Below, piece by piece: positions 9,801 through 23,000 of a stretch of 64,000 nt of DNA. Within the stretch, counting starts at the first letter, position 1; each line of letters opens with the position of its first letter. The translations under genes were made by a program, and so were the position numbers. The notes beneath the pieces were generated by a model that worked only from the letters and a program-made list of their open reading frames with translations, had not been told where the DNA came from and searched no databases. The stretch spans positions 1,539,501-1,603,500 of the forward strand of contig WPIO01000051.1 of NCBI GenBank assembly GCA_009760855.2, written 5' to 3'. This DNA comes from Cristatella mucedo (taxonomy: Eukaryota > Bryozoa > Phylactolaemata > Cristatellidae).

Positions 9801-12800
9801 CTAGGAGGACATGTCGATGTACCCGCCGGCGGAGGTGGTTGCGACTTGGGGCGGACTGGAGGACGCCATCCGCGGAGCTCGAGAAAGCTTCTCGAGCTCT
9901 GTGGGTGCGCCACAGAGGCAAGCGTCTGTCGCCGTCTCAACCCCAGCGGCCACGGCGGTGAGTTTCCAGTACGTACCCGTATTTTCGCGATGTGGCGACT
10001 TTGTTCTCGGCTGTGCTCGCTCTCGATGTGTAAATGTGAATGCAAGCGTGCCCGAGCCCTTTGGATGTCAAGTTTTCGTGCGGACCGCGAACAGATCTGT
10101 CGAATGCCGCAGGCAAACGCCCGCGTTTGCGGAGGGGGGGGGCCTCCCCGGTTACGGCTGAGGGGGACTGGAGCTGCCCTCTTTACTTTATGCGGCCGGA
10201 CAGTCGTCAGGTGCTGTAAAGCACTGTAAAACACGCGTCGGAATATAGTTGAGCCACCAGAGTGAAGGAAATGTCTTTTATAATAATATAATAATAATAA
10301 ACTTGATAAAGCGTTCTCAGATAACTCAATCACTTTCTAGGCGCTTTACATTTACTGCAAAGGAAACGCGATCGAAAGGTGAGTGGTAGCATGCTTGATA
10401 AACAACATGAATAACATGGTTAGGGGTGACATGCACAGGGTCTTGTCGTCACCGAGAATGGAGCTCGCCAGCTCGTGACGCTAGAGACTAAATTTCATGT
10501 TCATTTTGATTCTTAAACGGAGCCTATCTGGTGACAGCGAGCGAGCTTCGAAGCACGAAAAGACACTGCTGGAAGTATGGTGGAAGTGGGTCTGCTAAGA
10601 TAGTCTAGTTCGTAGTGGCTAGTTGTTTAAACCGGCCTCGGAGCAGCATCTATTGCTCGAGCAGAGCTTTCAATCGAGTTCGCGAAAGTCGGCCAATTCA
10701 GTCGTCGCGGCGGCGGGGTCGATCGGCTCGCATTCGCCCGCTGAGTAAAACCGGTCGCCACCTGCTCGTCGCCTCAGCTGTTTCAATTTCGCAAAGATGG
10801 AGTGAGGTGGCGAAGCGCCTCTTTCTCGGCTCAGCTCGTCGTAGCGAAGCGACGCGTCCCGTCGGCGAGTGTCCCGCCGGGCTACTCGATCGGCTCGTCC
10901 TGTTCGACCGGTGGGCAGGCCGGTCGCTTTCGTGTGGTGGCTAATAAGTCGTCTCACTGCAGTGCCCGTAGCTGGCGCTCACTGCAGTGCCCGTAGCTGG
11001 CGCTCACTGCAGTGAGCGTGTTCGTAGCCCGGTAGCGGCGACGGGAGGCGCCTGCCATGGCTGCTGGACCGAGAAGTAAAGCACTCTCGAGCAAAGCCCC
11101 TAATCGCAAGATACTGAATCCTGTGCAGCGTGCTTTTAGAATACGTAATTAATGCATTAACTTTATTGAATTGAATGACGACAACACCGACTTAGCAGTT
11201 ATGGCCAAACAGGATTCAGAAATTGGATTCAGACATTAGAAAACCGATTCTGCCATCGTGTCTCCTTCTGCTCGTAATCTAGCTGGTCCTGTTCCAAATT
11301 GACCTTTCATTAGACGATCGCATCAATTTCACAATCAAGTCTGCCTACTTTTAGCTACTAACCTTGCCGAAATTTGGGCTTGCTTAGCCATGGATACTAC
11401 ATCCAAATTATTCCTCGCATTCGTGACATCTCGTCTCGACTTCTGCAACTCTTTGCTTGCTGGTCTCCCGGCGTGTGCAGTCAGGCGCTTAAACGATGCG
11501 GCGAGCGGACTGGTAAAGGCAGCGGGAACGCTGGTGCGGGGAGGAGAACGGCTGTGAGCCGTTTTGCTGCAAGCGTTAGCTGAATACACGGTTGTTCGAG
11601 CCCAATCGGCGTTTCCGTGTCGAGACGTATATGCTGGCCGAGCGTCAACAGTTCGTGGAGAGAAAGCAAGCATTTCGCAGCAGCTCTCCCAGCATCTTCG
11701 CAGCAGCTGTTTTGAACTTCGAGGAGCGTGGCACAGCCGGTAGCAGAGCCGTCCGAGCTGTGCAGCACGATCGTCGACGCCGATACGCTTTAGGCAAGTC
11801 TACGCTTGCCGCTCCGCCCCTCCAGCGAAGCTCAACCGAGAGTGGACCGGAGCTGTGCTTGAGTTAGTGCGAGCATAGCGCTGAGCAGAAGACACTGCAG
11901 GTAAACTCGGTCTATTTCAATCAGAAGGAAACCAGGCCGGAGCGATCGCCTCACCAGCTGCAGCACCCAGAAAGTGCCTCGATTGAGCCGGCTGTTTTCT
12001 GCTGGAAAGAACGGGCGGTTGGGAAATTGGGCGGACCCGATCGTTGTCGAATCCCGACTCTGCTGGCGCTGGCGCTCGGCATAATTACCTCCACGTTGTT
12101 TCGATAGCCTGACTGAAGTTGTCGTCTCGACTCGCTTCGGCTCGATGCCGCACGACGCGAAGAGTGATTGTTCCTAGGCGACCAACCCGCAGCAGCAGCC
12201 AGCAGCAGCAGCCAGCAGCAGTAGTTCGAACTACGACTCGTTCGCCTCGCGCCGGCCCCGTTGCAGCAGCTGGCACCGAGGCCAGCCCCGAGCTGTCCCA
12301 TCAAGCGGCCGTCCGCCGCGGTAGTCCCTACGCTCGGCCAAGGGTCGGTGAGCCAATCGCCCATCATCGCAGCGTCGGCCCCGCGAAAGTCACTCTTCCC
12401 GTCGGCCGCTACGGGAGGCGGCGGAGCGGCGAGCGTGTCGCTGCCTCCCGCCTCATCGCCGGCTGTCCACGGAATTAGGCCGGACCCGCCCGCAGCACCG
12501 ACGTTGAAACAGGAGGCGGCGTCGCCGCCACCTCCAGCGTTGCCGCGCCGCGTGTCGATTCGCGCGGCCAACGCGTCTTCGGGAAGCCTCGACGGTCCGT
12601 CGCCGGAGCTGGCCGCCGTGCTGGCGCGCCTGGGCACACTGGACGAGCGGCACGGCCGAGCCGAGCAGGAGCTGGCCGCCGTGCAGCAGCGCCTCGCTGA
12701 GGTCGAGAGCCAACTGGACCACCAACGAAGCGAAGGCAATGAGCCGGCGAGAGGTGAGCGAGCGTCGGCCTCGACCTTTGCGCCGGTCTGGGGGGCACTC

Positions 12801-14004
12801 GAGCTATTGTTGCAGCATTTGCTTCGCCCACCTGAATTGTTCTTTAATGCTCTTGCTCGTTTCAGGCTTGCTCGTTGTAGTCTCTGATAAGTTGGCGCGC
12901 TTCCCTTTTCGGGCCGACTTAAAGTTCCCGGAAAAAGTATTTTGCTCCTTCAGGGAGCTATGTAAATAAATTATTATAACTATTATTACTCGCTCATAAC
13001 ATTAAAATAAAAGTAAAAAATAAAGTTAAATAAAAGTAAAAAATAACAGTAAGAAGTCGCAAAAAACTCCCACATTGCCTTACAGGGCGGGCCTGACTGC
13101 TTACTGGTCTACTAGCCGTCCTACTGATGGTCAATCTCGTAGTTCTTTCGCACTGTTGCAAAATCATTGCAAGGAAATCCCTGTCAGTGATTGTTAAGCA
13201 TTAATCATACGCATTTGCTCTCTTTCGTTCCTGATCAATAGCTGTCAAAGTTGCATGCTTTTTTTGCTGAGAATTTATCGCCATTAGCCTTCTTAAAAGG
13301 AATTTAATTTTCAGCAATGAGAAAGTAGTTTGCTGTTCGCATTTTCATGCGTCCTCTTCCCATTGTTCTTCATCGCTAGTGAATCAGCGGTGACTTCCTC
13401 TTACTGGACGCATGGACGTTACTTTAGAGTTATATTAATTTTAAACTCACTGATGTTTCAACCTCGGCAGTGCATTTTTTCATTTGCATATATGCAAGCA
13501 AATTGCTCGGGCTCTCTTGTCATTTGTCAGCGCCGGCTGGTGAACCGGCGGGAAGAGAGGCTCTACTTAAGGCCGCATTTCCGAGAAGGTCGTTAAACAC
13601 TCGAAGCAGCGCTGGCTCGGCAAAGTGATTTGCTGTAAGACCTGACTGGTACTTCCTTGCTAGGCTTGAAGATTTGATGCATTGTATTCATACGTTGACT
13701 AACAATGGCAGTATTGCTATCAGCAACGAGGCATTCAAAGAGTACGACGAGGAACGCATTCGGTGTGCGATTGCTGAGTCGATTTCGGGTGGCCGCATCA
13801 CCCTTGTGCGCCGCTCTAGCTAAACACCGCCGTGCAGATAAATGAGCTTCGAGCTATTGAAATCAGTGGTATTCATGAACATTCCAAAAAAATCAATGGC
13901 CTCGAAGCCCGGGCAATCCATTGACGACTGCCTCTTTTATCTGTGTAGCTGTATTTTAGTCAATCTCTCCCTCTCTCCCTCCCTCCCTCCCTCCCTCCCT
14001 CCCT

Positions 14005-14085
<81 letters not shown>

Positions 14086-17000
14086 CAGCCAGCCTCCGTA
14101 AGCCTAAGCTTCTCGGTCCCAGCTCTTAATTGATTGATAACCGCAGACACTCAGCGGCTTTAAGCAGATACGCTAGTCGCACTCTCGACGATTGACTAGA
14201 TTCAAGGACTCACGCACGATCGCTGATTATCCCGCGGCTCCAAGTGCATGCATGCTCAGAGTCGACGGAGCTGTGGGAATCCTCTGACCAAGGCCAGATC
14301 GTTGAGTGGGAGCGGAATTGGAGCGAGTCTCTCTCTCTACCTCGCTCCTGCGAGCGGACGGCGACGTTCCTTTGCCGGCTTTAACGAATCCGGTCGGGGC
14401 TGGCTCTCAGCTCCGAGGCCGCCGAACCCTCCAGCGGCTGCCGGCCGCACCAATGACGGTCGCGGTGCGGCACACCGCACACTTTCCGTCGAGATTCTCG
14501 CTCGCGTTTGTAGGCGTGCCGGAAGCAGCGATCGGCGAGCTCAGCGACGAGCTGCAGCGTCTCAGGGACCGGGTGAGCTTGGCCGGCGGGGCAGTACGCC
14601 GTACGTGTACGTGTACCGCGCGTACGTGGACCATGCCTCGAAAAACCCCGGTGGCGGTCCCTTGGACGCCTTTAGTGCCTTGTCGCTGCAGTTGAACGAC
14701 ATCGACGTGCTGGTCGCAGACATGCCCGTCGCCGGCGATCCGTTGGTCCCTCCGATTGGCGACAAAAGCCGCTCAAGCTCCCTGAATATTCCCGAAGGAG
14801 CGGCGATCGCGCGTCTGGTGAAGTCGGCCAACGTGCCGGCGGCTACGCAGCGGACAAGCTCGTCCGTCGACAGCCAGCTTCGAGCGGCCGCCAGCGACAA
14901 GAAGCCGTCGCTCAGCCGCGAGATTCGCGACGCCGCTGCTCAGCACGGTGGCGGTGGTGGCTACGACGACGGCTTCGACCGCCAGGTGGTCGCCAAGAAA
15001 CGATCGCCGCCCGGTGGCGGCGCCGCCCGAGAGCGCAGGGCCACCGACGAGGGCGGCACGACCAGGCGAGACCTCAATGCGGTGGCGGCAGCGAGACCTC
15101 TCCGAAGCAGTGCGACCAGGGATGCCGGTGCCGAGGCGGTCACCCGAGTGCGATTGCAGCACGCCGGCAGTGAGGACGGCAATGCGCCGCCGAGGTCTCA
15201 CGGAACCGGTCCTAGAGCTCGCGTTAGCAGTGGCTTCGGCGCAGCCGTCGAAACCAGGGACGAGCCAATCGAGGTTTCGGTGGCGGAGGAAGAGGGTGCG
15301 GCTAGAGTGCACTCGTTGCAAGGCGTGCCCGGCGCTCCGGAGAAGCGCCATGACGTGGCGTCGGCGAAGAAGACGAAGCCCGGCTACGGAGGCGCGGCGC
15401 CGACGAGGGACAGGTCGACGAGCCTGTCCTTACCGTCCGTCGAGTCGAGAGACGCCAAGCTGACGAAGAGCACCAACACCGGTAGGGTCGGGCTGTGGAG
15501 CACGCCGCGGCCTGTGGCTAGCCCGAGCTGCGTGCTGGCTCCATCTGCGCCTTGCCGATCGCTGCACAAAAAAGGAGCCTGAGCGGTCGATGCTTCGTGT
15601 CGGAGGTCGGCGGCCTTGGTCGGCGCGAGAGAGGTGACCCAGTCGACCATTCGACCATGTTGCTTGCCGCTGTCTCCCACAAGTAAAATAGGTGAAGATT
15701 GGCCGATGAAACTGCCCTATTTGAGTAGAGGCAGACGAGCCCTGGCTGCAGTCACCCTGCTTACGGTGGGTAATGGCGGACTGCCAATTGCAGAACTCAA
15801 AACCACGACCTGGGTCGTGATGTGTGAACACGTTAACACTTGGCTAAGCAACCCAGCGACCCATGAGGCAGCTAGCCGCAGTGATCCATTCCCTGCCGCA
15901 ATCTGGTAACGAGAGCCATAGAATACCCCACCGGGCTTTCCAACGCTGCATTGGTACGGCGAGCACCTCATTTTTTTACTGAGTGGCAATAGGAACAGCA
16001 CGACTAACTCTGGAACGAGACCCCGTCTTGGCTTAACTTTAGACTAGGATGACCGCCGCCATTCAGTGTTATTTTACTTCCTGAAATGACACGCTCGCGT
16101 GTCCTTCTGCAGGGAAACGCTGGCGCTGCGAACTCGGCCAACTTCTCATCTCGAACTCGCTTCGCTGACCTTCGCTCGCCTCTGACGACCCGAGCCCTTC
16201 GTTTATCTACGCTTAGCGCCAAGCAACAGCGAGTCAACGGTTCGGCACCTTCCTTCGGCGCTCAGAGGCAGTGTCTCCAAGCCGAAAGGCCATGTCAACA
16301 TAGCAACGGACGTGCCGGTATTCCCCGATGACGAAGCGCGTCCGAGTATCGCCGACAACAGGTCGTCGCCAGACGGCGCCGACGAGCAGAAGCCTGACTC
16401 GGCATCGCGGTCGGAGGGCAGCAACTCGCGGACGACCAAGACGCCGCCGCGATACTCGTCGACGCTTCGCGAGATCGTGCACGATGACTACATGGCCGAA
16501 ATTTCGAAGCTGCAGCGGCGAGTGTATGCGGTCGAAGAAGCGGTGACGAAAATCCTCGACGACCTGGAGGATTCGAACGAGCGAGAGCTCGAGGACAAGA
16601 TGGAAGCGCTGAGCGGTCAGTTCGCCTGCAACCTGCAGGATCTCAGCAAGCGGCTAGACGACGCCGAGGCCTTCCTCAAGGACTTGCCCTACCCGACGGC
16701 GACGACGAGGGAGGCCGATATTCGAGCGGCCGCCACTGCTCCCGACAGGGAAGCGGGGCTCTCGGGCGCCTCGGGCGAGCAGGCGGTAAGTGCGATGACT
16801 CGGACAGAACGAAAGTAGCCAAGCACCTTGGCCAAGAGGCTCGGCAGGTCGCAAGGAGCCGAACCGCTTCTGCAAAAGCGAATCCAACAGCGGTGCGTGC
16901 GAGGGGCGGGTTGATGTGAGCAGCAGAGAGATGAGTAGGGAGGAGACGGGAGGATGCGTGAGTAGCGAGCGCTTCCTGAGAGAGTCCACTCACCCCCCTC

Positions 17001-20000
17001 CGGTCTTACTGAGTCCAGGCGTTAGGTGCTCGATCTTTCCGACCCGGGTCTTGGGGTCGAGTGGGTCGCAGTGGTCTATCCTTCATTGACCACTGAAAGT
17101 AGTGGCGATAGCCGCGAAGGCTATTCTGCCGCTATGTAAACGAGGCTGTTCAATCAGCTAGACCTTTATTTTATTTGCTTTTTTACTTTAGAATTCTACG
17201 CACCGGCAGTTACTAATGCATTTTGCGATGATGCTGCAGAAGAAAGGCAAATCAGCAACTGCGGTCATGCCTAACTACACGCCACCGCTCAAATCATGGA
17301 TAGCAAAACAGCTTTGCCTCCTTTGCCATTAGCACTCCTTACACACAAATTTGGTCCAACCATTTCCAAAAATTTCTTAGTCTCGTCTTCATTCTGTAGT
17401 CCATCATTTCTCTTACTCCCTCTCTTGGGAGTCGTGGCCGACATTTAATAAACCTATCACAGTTGGAGAAGTGGAAGGCTATATCCAGAGAGCGGAGTTT
17501 GCACCTTCTCCTTCGAGAGGGATCGATGAGTCGAGAGAAAGGAACCGCAAACTCGGGATTGAGGCTCTCTCTCTCTTTTCACTACAACTTCTTCGCACCA
17601 CTTCTGTCTACTCGAGCCGAAGATGTCCAAAGCGCCTGCGATGACGTCTTCGACGAGAAATGCCTTTCTCTTCGCCTGCGGAGCCACGACTCGGCAAAGG
17701 TCTCACAAAGCTTGCAGCACTCTCGCTGAGGCGCATTCGAGCAACGCTCGCACAGCTTCACCGACTGGACGGCGAAGAGCAAAGTTCTTACGCTGGCCCA
17801 CAATGGCCTGGCTCATTCATATCAAGCTGAACTGCTACACCACTTTCAGCCTCCTCGTGCCCTCAGGTCGTGTATGGACAATAAATGAGCTGTTACATTA
17901 ATACGCTAAAAGACTCACTTCCGCAACTCTTACGAAACGTCATCTAATCTTCTGCTGTCGACGGCACCTCCTTTTCAGCCGTCCTGAGCTGCTACTTCCG
18001 TGATAATCACTACCTCAACTGCTCTCCCGACTTAGCTATGCTTCTCACTTTCTCTTTTTTGCGTGAGATGAAGTTTGTAAGCTACAGAATGAGTACCGAA
18101 AGCCGGTTAGGCCTTGAGTTCGCTTTACAAAACTCTCCTTCGTAACACAGCCGCGACTTCTCTAGCACTTCTCCAGCTGCGATACTTGTTTAGCATCGGG
18201 CAGGCTGGTGAACCAACGCCATTCTCTTAATAATAATGATAATACATTTTATAGTGCCTTCAGATAACTCAATCTCTTTCTAGGCACTTTAAATTTGCTG
18301 CAAAGGAAGCACTACCGGCTCAAAAGCTCGCTCCAGGTGTCAGCGCTAGCTCCGTGCGTAATGCGAGCTCGTCATCGTACTTGCCGTTTGACGCCCTATT
18401 TGAGTACTCGCTGCACCCGCTGTCGACTCTTCGCCGAGTCGGTAGCCACAGAAAAGCATAATCTCGAGCGACTGATTGTAGCCACACGATGTAATTTCCT
18501 ATTCCAGCGCCCGCTTATGATCTACTGGCCTTGTGGTAATTTAGTTTGAAATAATTGGAATAGGCTGCTCGGGAAAGTAGCAATCTATTCATTATTTTCT
18601 TCCAGAAAATTAAGTACCGAACAATGGCCTGATACGCGAAGCTAGGTGACTCCGCCCTTGTCCTTAAGATTCTGCAGTGCATGCTCTGCGAGTTCAAACT
18701 CGGTGATCGATAGTACACGCACGTCTCATAACGTTTCTGAATGCATGCAGAGCTCTGCCGAGATACGCAATAGCTTCTGCTTCACCTATTACAGGATACC
18801 CAGGCCATCAAGAATGCCCAGCAAGCCATTCTGGCAATGCAGGACGAGCTACGGAGGCTCCAGCAGGCTTCGACGCACCTCAATTCCGAATGCTTGGCTA
18901 ACGACGTAAGTATAAACGCTATTTTTTGGAGCAACCGAAGGTTTTTGCCATCCAAGATCTTACGCGCACCAATGTAAGTGTGCGAGCTACAGTCATTCCG
19001 AATAAATACCGCAGTTTCGGTTCCCTAAAGAAGCTGCACATAGCTTCTTACTATGACGCATTTACGATGCAGCAGCTGCTGACAATTATATTGCTGATGG
19101 CCAACATGACTTGTTGCTAAGTCGTGGTCGGTACAGAAGGAAAAGCTCTACGCATCACTCGTTAAGAATGTATGCAGTTGCCTATAGAATCACACTGGCT
19201 CGAGGATAGGCTTGAATATTTGAGCGATAGCAGTGAGCTGTAGCAGATGCTTGAGTAGAGATTCAGTTCTCTTAGGGCGTGCGACACAAATGACCTATTG
19301 TTTTAAAAACGATAATAATAATAATAGTAATTATTGTCATTATTCATATGCTGAATTCAATGATCTGCGTCCAGCTTTATCGACTGGGCCAAGCCCTGCA
19401 GCGGTCTGAGTGAGGTGAATTGGCAGCCGGTGTAAAGAAGCCATTATCGGGCGGCTGTCGTCGCTAAGTGACTGCTGCCGTTTGCCAAGGGGGAGGGGGA
19501 GAAAAGCAGCTCGGGTTTTTGCAGAGATTTCTCAGGAAGACCATGGTACCGGAGCGCTGTCCTTTGCATTCTCCTAAGTAAGGTCCGCTTCCGGTGAAGC
19601 TAACGAACCACTCAGCGCGTGAGCTTCGCCGCCAGCCAGAACGAAGCGGTGTGAGCTCGACGTGCTCCAACGTGCCCTCGATCAGATCGCCTAGTTCATC
19701 TGGTCCAAGCCTTTGCGCCCGCTAAGCCAGTGACACCGTAGCTCACCTAGCACTCGTTCTCCGTGCCCGTCATTTGATCGCTGTCAACTGATACAGCCGC
19801 GATCGCCGCGGAATATATTATCTTCAGTCCCCATTCTAATGTGCAGATAACTCCGAGTCTTCGTGGAAGAATAGTGGTAGTAATGGTAATAATAATAATC
19901 AAAGATATGTACTGTACCTAGCGCACGAAGAGAAGCCAATCTTAATAAGGAATCACGTCCATTTGTTAGTCACAACTTGCACAGTTTCAGAGCACACCCG

Positions 20001-23000
20001 ATCTCAGAGGACAATTCGTTCGGACGGAGAGTCGGCTTTCAGAAACTGGTAGGTTTCTAGCTGCTTTTCAAATGTCGTCAATACAGTAGGTGGCGTGATT
20101 TTATTTGGTAGTTTGTTCCAGGCTTTGAGATCGTAGGGACTGTGAGCCTGGCTTCCAGGGGATTTTAGGCTAATTGGAAGCACCGCGAATCAGAATAGGA
20201 AAGCAGTTTCGATGCTTAATAGATGGTAAAGCCTAGGTGCAGAGTTTTGCACCAATCGTAAGCATAGCCTTATTGCACAGGCTGGTAGACCGCCAAGCAG
20301 TGAGTTACAGAAGTCTTGGCAGATGAGTCACGAATGAGAAAACAAGCTTGGCTGTGGTGTCCTCGTCTAAGCAAGACCTATTTTTGCAGTTCTGCATAAA
20401 TGAAAGTTGTCAGATTTGGGTCTTAGCCTAGGGGTTAGGCCCTCACATTTCTAATTACCAATTTCGTGAGCTCTAGTCTTTTAGCGGGGAATTCTTAATT
20501 TGCCTACACCAAGCGGGAGTGATACATGCAAGGTTTTTGTAGCTGCTATATACGTATTTATATTCATTTAATGATATATATATATATATATTTACGTAGA
20601 AGGGGCTCTTTAATCAGATGACATTTCCTTTAATTACTGAGGAGCTGTGGTCGTCTGATAAAGTAATTTAGGAAGAGGACCCTCAGATTCCGTCTAGAGG
20701 CTACAGAAAATATGTTGGCCTTGCCAATTTTGGAGGGTTAGGCTTTCCAATTTCGGAGTATTGCTAGATTTTCCCGTAATTGGTAAGTTTTTTTAATTTT
20801 CATTCAATTTGAGAATGAAGACTGCCATTCACGTAGAATGTCAGCAATTCATGCTGCAAAGAAATCTTGTAGAGTTAGAGATTCTAGAAAAAGAAGGGTT
20901 TGATCGCTAGTGTATCTCTGTGCCGTCTGCGTAATGGTGGAGGTTTAGTTTGTGCTTGGCAATTATATCGGTAAGAGGAAGAGTATACACTGTGAAATGA
21001 ATTGAAATAATTAAGACAGATCCCTGGGGCAAGCTATGCTTAAAAGGCTCACTGGATGACCAGTACCCTTGACATCTACTCTGCGAATGCTCCTGCTCGA
21101 AGTTATAGGAGGCTCCTGCTCAGCCCGCGTGCCGAGCACGACCGCTATGTAGCAGCTGCGTTGAGCATTGTTAGTGATCAGAGCTACGAACTAGCAGCCA
21201 CCATTAGATTTGCATTTGGACTTGTTGGTCTAGCCGGCTTAGTCTGTGCAAAGCATCGGTGGTTTCTGCAGATTATTGATTATTGCTCCAACGGTCCTCT
21301 GCAGTAAACGGCTGAAATGGAGGTAACATTTCCTGCTGCAAATCCTCTCTACGGGGAACCGGTTCAGACGGCCCCTACCAACCGCGACGGGGAAAGCAAA
21401 TGCAATGCAAAGCTCTTTAATGCATGGTTTCTTAGGGTCCCCAGTCTAATTTGCACCGCAGAGTTTTCACTCGAGGCTACCTTTGCATATGACTGGACAT
21501 GCATACGTTTTAGGAAGTGCAGACAGACCCACAGGATTGCAAGCCAGACTCTCAGAATGGCAGAAAAAAGAAAGAGGTAACCGTAATGGCTTCGGCGATG
21601 AAGATTACGAGCTGAGGAGACCGAGAGCTCCTGAAGCTCACGGTAAACGACCCATGCAGGGAGCTTACTCGATCACGTGACCGCCGCTCTTCTTTGGAAA
21701 GCCGTCGGCTGTGGCAGCTATCAATCACAGCAGCTCATTGCCCGAGTGCATTCGGTCGAAAACTTCGTGCTTGAAGAGTAGGGAAATTGTGCTGATACAG
21801 GGAGAGAGAGATAGGTAGAATGAGAGCAGAACGGAGCTAGAGGCAGAGGAACAGAGAGACAGGTGAACATTAAGACATAAGCGAGAGACGCATTAAGAGG
21901 GAGAGAGAAAAAGAGAGGGTAGAGATGTGAAAGAGATCGGGGAGAGGTAAGAGAATGGTGATGTGAGAGAAGATGAAAAGAGCGTTAGAGAGAGAGAGAG
22001 AGAGAGAGCGGTTCGCAAAGAAGAATGAGAGATACATATATGTGAGACTGTACGATTGAGAAAAAGTAAAGTAAAATTTACAATGAACACAGAGACAAAG
22101 AGCTGCAATTCGATTCATCTGACAAGGTTAACACATTTTTTTGAACTCTCATACTTGAAGGACTGTCTCCGTCATAACTGCATCACGACTACCTGACTTT
22201 GACCACTTAGAGGATTTAGTGGTAAATGAGCTGCGACAAGGCAGCATCGGAAAAAAGCGAAGGCATAGCAAGAGCGGTGGGCGTACCGCGATGTGCTCTT
22301 AAATGTGTGCAGTGCTTATATGTGTCTATATCTTGAAATAACAAAAGAGAGAGCGAGAAAACTAATGTCAAGAGTAGTTAGATACATATTGGGCTAAAGT
22401 ACGAGTTAACCTTCTGTCGCGGTTACGCGGGCTACTGTAAGCAAAGCGTTAAGAGTTTTCTGTCTTAGCATCTCTGTTATGCCGTAGTTATTACTAATGG
22501 CGTCTACCTGTTTCTTGCAGGCGCTTGGCAGGGAAGCTTTCAACAGTGTATGCGTCGACTTGCAAAAGAATGTCTGCGACCTTCTACTGAAGCTAAAGGC
22601 ATACGTACGTACACAAATCGACCGCTCCGCTCCATTAAATAATCGCGGGCGGTGGCTTCTGGCGCATCGGATTTATGCTGACGGAACGAGCGATCGAGGT
22701 CTCAAAATAGGACTCTCTCAGGCTTAGGAATGTCTTAAATATGAATTAAAAATATGAATCCACCGCACATTTAAATACGTCAGTTCGCAACAGAAATATA
22801 TACTCTGATAGCTGAATGTTAAGGCTCTTTACATTGGCATGTAAGCAGTTCCCGACAAGCAACCCTACCAACCCGGGTTCGGCCGTTCACGCTTCTCGCT
22901 CGACCTGCACTGGCTCTCAGTCAAGCAGCGTATCGACTTCAAGGTTCTGTCGCTCACTTTTAGGTTCGTTCATCCTCTGGCTCGAGCTACTGGCTACTCG

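Noticed and set aside
9539-10333. 264-codon minus-strand ORF
   Set aside because: Spans exons 3-4 of gene 2, a minisatellite and a LINE tail in antisense.
12475-12831. Minus-strand ORFs opposite gene 2 exon 5
   Set aside because: GC-rich antisense shadows of a coding exon; no start context, splice sites or family resemblance.
14773-15351. 192-codon minus-strand ORF
   Set aside because: Antisense to gene 2 exon 7; high GC removes stops from all frames.
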